From contig CBDIHK010000016.1 in the NCBI GenBank assembly GCA_965279005.1, positions 29,938-93,937 of the forward strand: DNA of 64,000 nt, written 5' to 3'. The DNA is from Planctobacterium sp965279005 (GTDB lineage Bacteria; Pseudomonadota; Gammaproteobacteria; Enterobacterales; Alteromonadaceae). This document shows positions 56,117 to 63,501 of the stretch, one piece after another (position 1 is the stretch's first letter; every line of letters begins with the position of its first letter). The notes below the pieces were generated by a model, which saw nothing but the letters and a program-made list of their open reading frames with translations, made no database searches and had not been told where the DNA came from. The translations under genes and the position numbers were made by a program.

Positions 56117-56388
56117 TAAGAATGCTTGCCCTCGGATAATTCACTAAAGAGCTCAGTCACATTATTTGCCTTTGTACCCAAACCATTTTGCAATTCTTGC
56201 ATTGCAGCTTCAGTAGCTCTATTTGGTTGCTTAGCTTTTAGCTCAAAAGGAATGCCACCGTGGTTAATAACTGCGCGTGCGAAGAGTTTAATTGCCTGGG
56301 ATGGGCTTAGTCCTACCTCATCACAAATTTGAGTGAAGGCTAACTTGGTATCATGATCGATACGCGTTGAAAGCATTTCAGTCTTCAT
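56116..56388 (-). CDS. Cassette 7: DinJ/RelB-type antitoxin
   Basis: The 90-residue product starts at ATG 56388 (GGGGTAACT ahead); the frame continues upstream. It has a ribbon-helix-helix start (MLSTRIDHDTKLAFTQICDE, LSPSQAIKLFARAV) followed by IPFEL, the DinJ pattern, and a C-terminal toxin-binding tail. A symmetric site (TTTGTAGTACAAA) between its -10 region and start is a likely operator for autoregulation. Confidence 0.85.
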   Translation of the reverse strand: MKTEMLSTRIDHDTKLAFTQICDEVGLSPSQAIKLFARAVINHGGIPFELKAKQPNRATEAAMQELQNGLGTKANNVTELFSELSEGKHS

Positions 56389-56408
56389 AGTTACCCCATT
56401 TAGCTTCA

Positions 56409-56421
56409 TTTGTAGTACAAA
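56409..56421 (-). promoter_or_regulatory. Candidate DinJ operator
   Basis: TTTGTAGTACAAA is a perfect odd palindrome 20 bases ahead of the antitoxin start. A -10-like TATACT (minus strand, 56421-56426) adjoins it. Confidence 0.4.
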
Positions 56422-56444
56422 GTATAACAATAGCTTACCATTGC

Positions 56445-56546
56445 ACATAACAAAAGCAATCAAACCGGACAAAAATTCATTGGCTGCGCTTCGTGCCTCA
56501 GGCATTATAACCAATATATTTTTGCCGTTTATTGCGGTCGTTATAC
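56445..56546 (+). repeat. attC7
   Basis: R'' ACATAAC, R' GTTATAC, 102 bp. GCACATAAC again pairs with the cassette 7 start GTTATGTGC. Body of the attC4/attC14 type. Confidence 0.88.
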
Positions 56547-56561
56547 ACCATTCACACCTGA

Positions 56562-56589
56562 TTGACTTTATACGGCAATGCCGTAATAT
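56562..56589 (+). promoter_or_regulatory. Cassette 8 promoter with operator
   Basis: TTGACT (-35) and TAATAT (-10) are 16 bases apart, and a perfect palindrome TACGGCAATGCCGTA (56571-56585) fills the spacer and overlaps the -10. This suits autorepression by the HigA-type antitoxin. Transcription would start within a few bases of the toxin ATG at 56598. Confidence 0.6.
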
Positions 56590-56597
56590 CATTCAGT

Positions 56598-56909
56598 ATG
56601 ATTTTTATAGAAACCTCTAAATTCACAGAACTTCTACCTCAATATTTGTCGGACGACGAATATCGAGGTCTTCAAACATTTTTGCTTCAAAAGCCCGACG
56701 CAGGGGATCTTGTCAGAGGATCTGGGGGAGTGCGAAAAGTGAGATGGGCTGCGACAGGTAAAGGTAAAAGTGGTGGTATTAGAGCAATTTACTATTGGAA
56801 AAAATCAGATTGCGAAATCTGGATGCTTACTTTATACAGCAAGTCAGAAAGAGCAACTATACCAAATCATATTCTCAAACAAATTGCGGAGGCTATCGAA
56901 AATGAGTAA
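56598..56909 (+). CDS. Cassette 8: HigB2-type RelE-superfamily toxin
   Basis: The 103-residue product starts at ATG 56598. The pattern LSDDEYRGLQTFLL, GSGGVRKVRWAATGKGKSGG and IRAIYYW matches the HigB-2 mRNA interferases known from the Vibrio superintegron. No ribosome site precedes it, and the predicted transcript start is almost at the ATG, so it may be read from a leaderless mRNA. The antitoxin gene overlaps its end by eight bases. Confidence 0.88.
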   Translation: MIFIETSKFTELLPQYLSDDEYRGLQTFLLQKPDAGDLVRGSGGVRKVRWAATGKGKSGGIRAIYYWKKSDCEIWMLTLYSKSERATIPNHILKQIAEAIENE

Positions 56910-57189
56910 TCGCGATATAGGTGCTGAAATCTTGGATGGTATCCATGAAATTAAGGCATTTAAAAAAGGCAATGGCACTCTTAAAACTACTAAGCTAAGT
57001 GAGCCTTCAGAACCCAAAGTAATTCGAGCTAAGTTAAAGCTAAGCCAATCAGCTTTTGCTGCATTGCTAGGTGTGAGTACCAGAACGCTTCAGGATTGGG
57101 AGCAAGGACGTAGAAGTCCACAAGGCCCAGCCATTGCACTTCTTCGAATAGCGGAACAGCATCCAGAAGTATTCAGCGACTTACATTAA
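56902..57189 (+). CDS. Cassette 8: HigA2-type antitoxin
   Basis: The 95-residue product starts at ATG 56902 with GGAGG ahead inside the toxin gene. It has a helix-turn-helix (KLSQSAFAALLGVSTRTLQDWEQGRRSPQG, about 48-77) and ends in QHPEVFSDLH, the HigA-2/NadS layout. It should bind the palindrome in the promoter and neutralise the toxin. Confidence 0.88.
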   Translation: MSNRDIGAEILDGIHEIKAFKKGNGTLKTTKLSEPSEPKVIRAKLKLSQSAFAALLGVSTRTLQDWEQGRRSPQGPAIALLRIAEQHPEVFSDLH

Positions 57190-57198
57190 AACCATGGC

Positions 57199-57299
57199 GT
57201 ATAACAAGGCAAATGAAAACCGGACACTGCCTCGCTGGCTGGCGTCGTGCCTCCGCAGTATAGCCAACTCGGCTGTGCCGCTTATTTGAATCGTTATGT
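57199..57299 (+). repeat. attC8
   Basis: R'' GTATAAC, R' GTTATGT, 101 bp. Body of the attC5 type. Confidence 0.9.
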
Positions 57300-57308
57300 T
57301 CTCAAAGG

Positions 57309-57695
57309 ATGAAAATGAAAAAGATAGTATTTTTAGGATTTTTATTATTAACACTCGCCGCGTGTGCCAGCACTACAACCAAGAAAAGCTCCACCAGTGA
57401 AAATTTGTATATTGATAATAGAGACACGATCAAACCGATAATCGCCGTAACCCCTAATTACCCCGGCCAGAAGATCCAAAGTACTGAGCCACCAGTTTGC
57501 ATTGTAAGCTTCGACCTGGAGTCTGACGGAAAGTTTGGATCAAAACCAATTAATATCGAAGGTGTTAATTGTCAAAGTCCAGAACTATTGAAAGAGTGCT
57601 CTCTAGCTTTGAAAAAATGGGTTTTTAGAGACATTAAAGCTTTACAAGAGAATGAGTCGACAGATGGTTTACTCCATACTTGCAGATTTAATTAA
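57309..57695 (+). CDS. Cassette 9: lipoprotein with TonB-C-like domain
   Basis: The 128-residue product starts at ATG 57309 (AAAGG ahead). Lipobox LLTLAACAS. The mature part has TPNYPGQ, VCIVSFDLESDGKFGSKPIN and LALKKWVFRD, a distant TonB C-terminal pattern, plus four cysteines that could form disulfides (VCIV, NCQS, ECSL, TCRF). Similar in plan to the cassette 4 lipoprotein but not closely related. Confidence 0.65.
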   Translation: MKMKKIVFLGFLLLTLAACASTTTKKSSTSENLYIDNRDTIKPIIAVTPNYPGQKIQSTEPPVCIVSFDLESDGKFGSKPINIEGVNCQSPELLKECSLALKKWVFRDIKALQENESTDGLLHTCRFN

Positions 57696-57700
57696 TAAGA

Positions 57701-57805
57701 ACATAACAAGCCTCCCAACGCATTCCCTTCGGTCGCTGGGACAAAAACGTGGCGCGGCTTCGCCATTTTCGCGCGACATTTTTGACCGTTAGCTAAGCGT
57801 TATAT
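57701..57805 (+). repeat. attC9
   Basis: R'' ACATAAC, R' GTTATAT, 105 bp. AGAACATAAC pairs with the cassette 9 start. The body is unlike all others in the array, which suggests the cassette came from a different integron lineage. Confidence 0.82.
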
Positions 57806-57837
57806 GCCCAGAACTATTGACACAAAAAGGATATATT

Positions 57838-58944
57838 GTGACCTTCCTTACTAAGAAACTTATACTTATGTTGACTTCAGGGTTAACTATTTTCACTTTA
57901 GTTGCGTGCAATGGTAAGGATGAAGTAGATCTTGAATCATTTGTTCAAGCTGAAATAAATGGGTTTTTAAATGAAGAACAAGCTCAAATTGCTTCTATCG
58001 CAATAGTCAGCGATGGCAAAATTTACCAAAATCATTTTGCTAAGTTGGGTAATAGAGCGACCCCAAACAACCAAACTATTTACGAACTGGCCTCTATAAC
58101 CAAAACTTATACTGGGTTGGTACTTGCCAAAGCAGTTCACGATGAAAAAGTAGAGCTTGATGGGGATATAAGGGTCTACTTAGAAAATCAAGAATATAAA
58201 AACTTAGAACGTTTTGGTAAGTTTATCACTTTACGTCATTTAGCGACTCATACTAGCGGGCTGCCTAAAGACTTTGCATATAGCGAGGAAGATGCTCAAA
58301 AAGGTCTAATCATTGAGCGCTTGTCAGCTTATTCAAAAGAAAATTTTTTCAACGACTTGAGTCGGTTTAACCTTAAGTCTGTACCAGGTGAGAACTATCA
58401 ATATTCTAATGTCGGCACTAAATTAACCGCTTATATCTTGGAGTCTGTTTATAACAAACCTTTTGATTCTTTAATATATGATATCATAACGGCTAAATCA
58501 GGAGAGCAGAATACAAGATTTCAGCGAAGTCACCAAGGTTTGGATAATGTCACAACGGGGAAAAATCAACGGGGCGAAGTAATGCCCTTACTCAGTCCAT
58601 ATTCATGGGCAGAGGGCGGGCTAACTTCCACGACAGAATCAATTACAAATTATCTCCTTTATCAACTCACATCAGAAAATCCTGAGGTAGTCCTATCCCA
58701 TGATCTACTTGCAGGAGATAGATCAAATCATGGAAAAGCGTTTTTCTGGAATACCTATGAATATGATTCAAAGGAACAAATGCTCTATCATAGCGGAGGC
58801 TCACTCGGTACTTCCAGTTGGTTAGCTATTTACCCTAAAAAGAATGTTGGAGTATTCATTGTTGCAAATGTATCAACGGAATATTCGCAAGGTAAACTCA
58901 ATGAAATATCAAATAGAATTGTGAATAAAATTAGTGGTATATAA
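57838..58944 (+). CDS. Cassette 10: serine hydrolase lipoprotein of the beta-lactamase fold
   Basis: The 368-residue product starts at GTG 57838 with AAAGGA ahead. Lipobox IFTLVACNG. Catalytic motifs of the class C beta-lactamase / DD-peptidase / esterase superfamily are all present: SITK (SxxK), YSN (YxN, in QYSNVGT) and HSGG (in YHSGGSLG). The protein should be a periplasmic, membrane-tethered hydrolase acting on peptides, esters or lactams; true beta-lactamase activity is not implied. It is the largest cassette gene in view. Confidence 0.85.
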   Translation: MTFLTKKLILMLTSGLTIFTLVACNGKDEVDLESFVQAEINGFLNEEQAQIASIAIVSDGKIYQNHFAKLGNRATPNNQTIYELASITKTYTGLVLAKAVHDEKVELDGDIRVYLENQEYKNLERFGKFITLRHLATHTSGLPKDFAYSEEDAQKGLIIERLSAYSKENFFNDLSRFNLKSVPGENYQYSNVGTKLTAYILESVYNKPFDSLIYDIITAKSGEQNTRFQRSHQGLDNVTTGKNQRGEVMPLLSPYSWAEGGLTSTTESITNYLLYQLTSENPEVVLSHDLLAGDRSNHGKAFFWNTYEYDSKEQMLYHSGGSLGTSSWLAIYPKKNVGVFIVANVSTEYSQGKLNEISNRIVNKISGI

Positions 58945-59040
58945 CAAGACGTTAAAGGTGGATTCGTAATATTGGGCTCGGTTCGGCTTCGTTCCACAAC
59001 TTTAGCCAACTATTACTCACCGCTTAACGTGGCGTTATAC
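58939..59040 (+). repeat. attC10
   Basis: R'' ATATAAC, R' GTTATAC, 102 bp. Body of its own type. Confidence 0.82.
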
Positions 59041-59492
59041 GGCTGGCGCTTAAGAAACAAGGAATTATATTTATAGTCATTGGAATATTTTCATTATTTA
59101 GTTCAAAGGCAAACGCGACAATTGAAGAAGATTTTTGGGTTTGGTTTCAAAAAAATCAGGATGAAATCTTTGATTTTGAGAGGGATACAGAAAGTGTTTT
59201 TAATCGATTATCAGCTGCTCTAGCTAAAGTTGATCCTGAACTGACATTTGAGTTCAGCCCTGTCCGTGAAAGTGGAAAGCGAGAGTTTGTAATTAGTGCA
59301 GGCGGCGTAAAAAAGTCTTTTCCAGCAGTCGAACAATTGTTTAATTCTGCACCTAAAATGGCTAAATGGGAAATAGTCAAATTCCGCCCCAGACGCTCTC
59401 CTTTGAATGACCTTACGTTCAACGACGTTTCGGTTAATGCTGAAAACGTTTACTATAACCTCTATAAAGATGAAGATAAGTTAGGTGTTGTA

Positions 59493-59500
59493 TTGTTCTT
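59493..59500 (+). repeat. Target-site duplication, left copy
   Basis: TTGTTCTT, identical to 60523-60530 on the other side of the insertion sequence. Confidence 0.9.
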
Positions 59501-59505
59501 CCTGA

Positions 59506-60453
59506 TTACCCACTTAGTTCAGCCAGCTTTAACAACTTGTAAGGCATTGGCGGTGTCATTACCGCTGCCTTTGCCAGCCGTGGCAGCAAATCACGTAGGG
59601 TGAACCTGTTATTAAATCGGAAACAATACTCCGCAAGGTGCCTTGGCAGGTGCTTTGATGCGATAGAGTGACAACTTCCTCTAAGTGAGTTTTTCACGTT
59701 GCCGATCATCGTATTTACCCAGTTGAAGGCGGAGTGATCCAGCTTATCCAGATCACCACCCGTTTTCGCATATAAGTGGTGGCGTTCTTCACTCGCTACA
59801 GCCCGAAAACAGGCCAACCCGTCTGAAATCACCACGGCGTTCGGCTTAATATATTTGTCCGCCCATTGACTAATTTCTTTGGTCTTAAAGCCTTCCACGA
59901 CAGTCATTTTCATATGGATTGGATGACCCTCTTCATTCAGTGCTACCGCAGCCACAAACGGGGTCTTACCTGATGCACCGCGACCTCGCTTTCCCCCGCG
60001 TTTTTCGCCTCCCCAATAGACATCATCCAATTGGATAATGCCGCCAATCTTAATTTTTTCGTCACTTTCTTTCATGACCTGCAACAGTTTGTGTTTGAGC
60101 TTCCAGGCCGTGTTGTAACTGACTTTTATCTGGCGCATTAACTCCATTGCGGAGATCCCTGTTTTGGACTGAGTGAGCAGATGGATTGCCATAAACCATT
60201 TAGTCAAGGGTACTCTGGTTTTGTCAAACACGGTCCCACTTGTCAGAGACTGTTGATGCTTGCAACGGTTGCACTGAAGTACTTTCCTGGATTTCAACTC
60301 ACAATATGATTTATTCCCGCACTCCCTACATACAAATCCGTCTGGATAGCGCCAGTTAAACAGAGCCTGTTCACACTTTCCTTCCGTACCGTAGTCTTCC
60401 ATAAGCTCGTAAATGCTGTAGCCTTCCTGAAACTGAACTTTGTTTTTTGCCAT
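59506..60453 (-). CDS. IS1595-family transposase
   Basis: The 315-residue product has an N-terminal zinc ribbon (VCRECGNKSYC and QCNRCKHQ) and an ISXO2-type DDE core: IQLDDVYWGG, VVISDGLACF and FNWVNTMIGNVKNSLRG. GAGG lies nine bases ahead of ATG 60453. A LexA-like box sits just upstream. The gene is intact, so the element should be able to move. Confidence 0.93.
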   Translation of the reverse strand: MAKNKVQFQEGYSIYELMEDYGTEGKCEQALFNWRYPDGFVCRECGNKSYCELKSRKVLQCNRCKHQQSLTSGTVFDKTRVPLTKWFMAIHLLTQSKTGISAMELMRQIKVSYNTAWKLKHKLLQVMKESDEKIKIGGIIQLDDVYWGGEKRGGKRGRGASGKTPFVAAVALNEEGHPIHMKMTVVEGFKTKEISQWADKYIKPNAVVISDGLACFRAVASEERHHLYAKTGGDLDKLDHSAFNWVNTMIGNVKNSLRGSCHSIASKHLPRHLAEYCFRFNNRFTLRDLLPRLAKAAVMTPPMPYKLLKLAELSG

Positions 60454-60471
60454 CTGGAAACAACCTCATAA

Positions 60472-60491
60472 TACTGTCTTTATATACAGTA
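60472..60491 (-). promoter_or_regulatory. LexA-like box ahead of the transposase
   Basis: TACTGTCTTTATATACAGTA: CTGT-N8-ACAG with flanking TA on both sides, nearly the E. coli consensus, 19-38 bases upstream of the transposase start. It would couple transposition to DNA damage. Binding is inferred. Confidence 0.6.
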
Positions 60492-60522
60492 TAACAGAGG
60501 ATGAATCAGGTGGGTAATCAGG

Positions 60523-60530
60523 TTGTTCTT
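60523..60530 (+). repeat. Target-site duplication, right copy
   Basis: TTGTTCTT, identical to 59493-59500. Confidence 0.9.
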
Positions 60531-60735
60531 TGATAATTACAACGAAGAGCAACATATTACGTATGCGAATATTGGCTACCTATTTCTCGATGAGGCTCTC
60601 GGAGAGTATGATGTTGAAATGAAGTTGGGCTTCATTGAGTTTCACAGTAAATCGTCCGAGCATTTTGATGGCGCCAGGCAATTGAAAGATCTAGCAGAGC
60701 AATTTGACTCATACTATTCAAATTAGGCAAATGCC

Positions 60736-60833
60736 GGATAACAATCCAATCAACGCGGACACGCACCTCTGGCTGGCGTATTGCCTCCGCAGTATAGCCA
60801 ACTCGGCTTAGCCGATTAACCGAAACGTTAGAG
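60736..60833 (+). repeat. attC11
   Basis: R'' GGATAAC, R' GTTAGAG, 98 bp. GCCGGATAAC pairs with the cassette 11 start (GTTATACGGC) with one mismatch. Partly like attC5. Confidence 0.85.
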
Positions 60834-60842
60834 CCAATTACG

Positions 60843-61172
60843 TTGAGAGAAGAAAGCGACTTTTTTGAAAAGCAAAAGACAAATGACAGAACTAGGTTCG
60901 CACTTTATCTTTTATTTATCGCTTTTTTGGTTTGTGGTGAAATATTACATATTGCTGAAGTAGTAGACAGGGATACGTTTTTTAATGAAGTTGTACCCGT
61001 AGGGATCGCAGTATTCTTCTTTTTAGATTTTATTGCAGGAATTGTAACAGGCGAATATTTTATGGTCGGAATAACGATTAGATTCTCCGAGAAACCGATC
61101 ATATTTATTTGCAGAGGTTTGTTTTCACTAATCGTCGCGTTAATAATTTTCTATGTAAATTTGTTTCTCTAG
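60843..61172 (+). CDS. Cassette 12: three-helix membrane protein
   Basis: The 109-residue product starts at TTG 60843. Membrane helices: FALYLLFIAFLVCGEIL, VGIAVFFFLDFIAGIV and GLFSLIVALIIFYVNLF. No family recognised. Confidence 0.6.
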   Translation: MREESDFFEKQKTNDRTRFALYLLFIAFLVCGEILHIAEVVDRDTFFNEVVPVGIAVFFFLDFIAGIVTGEYFMVGITIRFSEKPIIFICRGLFSLIVALIIFYVNLFL

Positions 61173-61186
61173 CCAACTTTGGTTGG

Positions 61187-61287
61187 CTCTAACAATCGGT
61201 TCAAAACGGACACAAAAACGTTGGCTGTGTTCGTGCCTCACATAGTTTAGCCAACGTTTTTGCGCTCGTTTAACCGGGCCGTTAGCT
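61187..61287 (+). repeat. attC12
   Basis: R'' CTCTAAC, R' GTTAGCT, 101 bp. GGCTCTAAC pairs perfectly with the cassette 12 start (GTTAGAGCC). Body of the attC6 type. Confidence 0.9.
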
Positions 61288-61299
61288 ATTCAATACTGT

Positions 61300-61860
61300 A
61301 TGGAGCGCCAATTGAATATTTGGAAACTGAAAAAACAATGTCAGTCTGATTTTGATGATGGTTTAACGAGAGCCAGTATTTTCGAGAAGTACGCAGGACA
61401 AGATATATCTGAAAAAAAGTTGGCGACAGCTGTAGCAAGTATCCGAGACACTAATCTAATAAAGAAGTACAGAATGCTTAACTACGCAGTAGTTGGGATT
61501 ATGATTCTCCTTGCCGTTGTCATGACTTTTTCGTTACTTGGAATACTGCACTCAGGAGATGTTAAAGCGGTAGCTTTAGTGCTCATAATTATTTTCCTTT
61601 TTGTTGCTCTAATCTACGGAGTTTTTAAAAATTACCATCAAGCATACTTAGTTTATGCTCTCCTAACTACTATTAAACTACCAACTCATATAGAGAATTT
61701 TGGTAGCGACTTAACAGTAAATATCATAGAGTTAGTATTGGCTTTGTTTATGGTTAGCAGTTTATGGTTTCTTAAAATTAAACTGTTTCCATACATGAGT
61801 ATATTTGGTAGCCCTAAAAAGGGGGCTGGCGGAAAGTATTTAGTGGCTCAGAATAGCTAG
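61300..61860 (+). CDS. Cassette 13: multi-helix membrane protein
   Basis: The 186-residue product starts at ATG 61300. A charged cytosolic N-terminus of about 60 residues (DDGLTRASIFEKYAGQDISE) precedes four membrane helices. No family recognised. The stop codon overlaps the attC arm. Confidence 0.62.
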   Translation: MERQLNIWKLKKQCQSDFDDGLTRASIFEKYAGQDISEKKLATAVASIRDTNLIKKYRMLNYAVVGIMILLAVVMTFSLLGILHSGDVKAVALVLIIIFLFVALIYGVFKNYHQAYLVYALLTTIKLPTHIENFGSDLTVNIIELVLALFMVSSLWFLKIKLFPYMSIFGSPKKGAGGKYLVAQNS

Positions 61861-61954
61861 TAAGCGCATTGATTTTGGACGTCTTACGCTTGGCTGACGC
61901 TCATTCTTCGCTAATTTTAGCCAAGCTAATCCGTCTATTATGCGGGCGTTATAT
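61855..61954 (+). repeat. attC13
   Basis: R'' AGCTAGT (altered from AGCTAAC), R' GTTATAT. AATAGCTA pairs with the cassette 13 start (TTAGCTATT). Body of its own type. Confidence 0.72.
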
Positions 61955-61972
61955 GCCTTAGGTTAAGCGCAT

Positions 61973-62329
61973 TTGTTTTATCTGATTTATTTTTTATCTC
62001 TTGGTGTTGGTTACTATCTTGGTTCTAGAATTGTCCTTCACTTCCTCAAAGTGAAAGATTCAGTTGCGAAAAGAAGCCTAATTCTGAGTGCCATCGTTTT
62101 TATCGCTCATTTAGCCAGTGGTGCTATAGCGGAGATTTTGAGTATCGACAGAGTCGCCGCAACGCTTTTGAGTATATTTTTTTTTATGGTTGTTATTCGG
62201 CGCTTTTTGGTTCTCAAAGTTTGGCAAGTTGTCATTATTCCAATTGTAATTTCGTCCATTGCACATCTATTTTTTGCTGTAGTATTTATTACAATCATTC
62301 AAGTTTTTGGTTCTGTGTCGGTTGGATAG
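61973..62329 (+). CDS. Cassette 14: four-helix membrane protein
   Basis: The 118-residue product starts at TTG 61973. Hydrophobic segments LIYFLSLGVGYYLGSRIVL, LILSAIVFIAHLASGAIA, LLSIFFFMVVIRRFLVL and VVIIPIVISSIAHLFFAVVF. No family recognised. Confidence 0.58.
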   Translation: MFYLIYFLSLGVGYYLGSRIVLHFLKVKDSVAKRSLILSAIVFIAHLASGAIAEILSIDRVAATLLSIFFFMVVIRRFLVLKVWQVVIIPIVISSIAHLFFAVVFITIIQVFGSVSVG

Positions 62330-62335
62330 GTTTGC

Positions 62336-62437
62336 GTATAACAAATGCGATTAATGCGGACAAAAATCCATTGGCTGCTCTTCGTTCCTCAGGCATTATA
62401 GCCAATAAATTTTTGCCATTTATCGCGGTGGTTATAT
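62336..62437 (+). repeat. attC14
   Basis: R'' GTATAAC, R' GTTATAT, 102 bp. Body of the attC4/attC7 type. Confidence 0.9.
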
Positions 62438-62440
62438 CGC

Positions 62441-62824
62441 TTGGAAACAGTGAACAACGTAGAGAAAATCAAGTTACTTATTCCGCTATGGTATGCGCAG
62501 AGAAAGTGGGCTGAAGAGTTGTTGATGAGGGCGTTTAGTTTAAATTCTGCAGAAGAAATTCTAAATATCGAAAATAGAGGAAGAAAGCCTATCCCTGGTA
62601 AAAACTGGATGTATTGTACACACGGTGTTGGAGTTGAAATTTATAGAACTACTGACGTTGGTGGAATAGACTTCGATTTTGATAAGCCTGAACCTGATCA
62701 ATGGCGCTTACGTGTTTTCTTTGAAAAACAATATAATGAGGGCAATATTCCTCTCGCTGAATACCGTGAGCTCTATGAAGATGAAGGGCTTCTACAAGCA
62801 GCAGTTGAATCAGCGCTTAAGTAA
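62441..62824 (+). CDS. Cassette 15: soluble hypothetical protein
   Basis: The product of about 127 residues starts at TTG 62441 or GTG 62450. The centre (GKNWMYCTHGVGVEIYRTTD, GGIDFDFDKPEPDQWRLRVF) resembles a family (DUF6896-like) often met near polymorphic toxins, though I cannot check this. No signal or membrane segment. Confidence 0.58.
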   Translation: METVNNVEKIKLLIPLWYAQRKWAEELLMRAFSLNSAEEILNIENRGRKPIPGKNWMYCTHGVGVEIYRTTDVGGIDFDFDKPEPDQWRLRVFFEKQYNEGNIPLAEYRELYEDEGLLQAAVESALK

Positions 62825-62831
62825 TGCTGCG

Positions 62832-62933
62832 ATATAACAAGGCAAATGAAAACCGGACACCGCCTCGCTGGCTGGCGTCGTTCCTCCGCAAGTATAACCA
62901 GCAAGCATTTGCCGTTTAGCTAAGGCATCATAT
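62832..62933 (+). repeat. attC15 with degenerate core
   Basis: R'' ATATAAC pairs with the cassette 15 start (GTTATATCGC). The R' position reads ATCATAT instead of GTTATAT, so the conserved GTT is lost and the site may not recombine. The left half is of the attC5 type, the right half differs. Confidence 0.68.
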
Positions 62934-62973
62934 CCTTGCATAAATAGACAAACTGAAAAAAGAAGAATTAGCT

Positions 62974-63384
62974 TTGTTAGCAGTATATTGGCGTACCATC
63001 CTTGCAATCAGTTTACTCATCCTGATGTGTGGCTATGCCCAGCCCTATATCAATACCTTGCTACAGGTAAACAACACGAATTACTACCCCGCTGTCTTTT
63101 GTCTTCTAATCGCACTGTGCTTTTTTACGTCTAAATTCATACAACCAAACGGATTAGTTTTTGTCTTTTGGGGTAAGCGGCTTGGATTACATAATACTTT
63201 TTGGCGTAACTTAAATAACGCTAACATCCTCTTATTTATTGCATTATCTATTATAGCCATTATCGTTTATGCTTCAGTTAATAAACACATTTGGGGCTAC
63301 TACAAGCTATTCGTCCAGCCGCTCATGTTTATTCTCATACCTCTGATATACACAAGGAAGTTATTAGATAATGCAAAGACATAA
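62974..63384 (+). CDS. Cassette 16: four-helix membrane protein
   Basis: The 136-residue product is given from TTG 62974; an upstream CTG (62953, coding KKEELALLAVYW) could be the true start. Helices: TILAISLLILMCGYA, AVFCLLIALCFFTS, ILLFIALSIIAIIVYA and LFVQPLMFILIPLIY. No family recognised. Confidence 0.55.
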   Translation: MLAVYWRTILAISLLILMCGYAQPYINTLLQVNNTNYYPAVFCLLIALCFFTSKFIQPNGLVFVFWGKRLGLHNTFWRNLNNANILLFIALSIIAIIVYASVNKHIWGYYKLFVQPLMFILIPLIYTRKLLDNAKT

Positions 63385-63480
63385 AAAAATTAATCAAAAT
63401 CGGACAAAACGTGCTGGCCTCCCGCATATTCTTCGCGATTATAGGCCATCAAGTTTTGCCGCTTATTTAAACCGTTATGT
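63379..63480 (+). repeat. attC16
   Basis: R'' ACATAAA, R' GTTATGT, 102 bp. Body of the attC2 type. The R'' arm does not pair with the current left end of cassette 16. Confidence 0.8.
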
Positions 63481-63501
63481 TGCGTAGTTAAGGATTTAAT
63501 T

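Larger units (their letters stand above)
59501..60522 (-). mobile_element. IS1595-family insertion sequence, complete
   Basis: The element is 1022 bp. Its terminal inverted repeats begin CCTGATTACCCAC on both ends and match further in imperfect form. An 8-bp target duplication TTGTTCTT flanks it (59493-59500 and 60523-60530). Both the ends and the transposase look intact, so the insertion is recent. Confidence 0.93.
59043..60726 (+). pseudogene. Cassette 11: exported protein gene split by an insertion sequence
   Basis: The left part (59043-59500) reads from a hydrophobic leader (IIFIVIGIFSLFSSKANA) through VYYNLYKDEDKLGVVLFF. The right part (60523-60726) continues FFDNYNEEQHITYANIGYLF to a normal stop. 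Removing the element and one copy of the 8-bp duplication restores the frame exactly (LFFDNYN), giving about 217 residues. No usual start codon is present; CTG 59043 or ATA 59037 are the options. Family not recognised. Confidence 0.75.

Noticed and set aside
56116..56592. Longer version of the DinJ-like antitoxin (158 codons)
   Set aside because: The extension runs through attC7 and has no family resemblance; ATG 56388 has a ribosome site and the normal family start.
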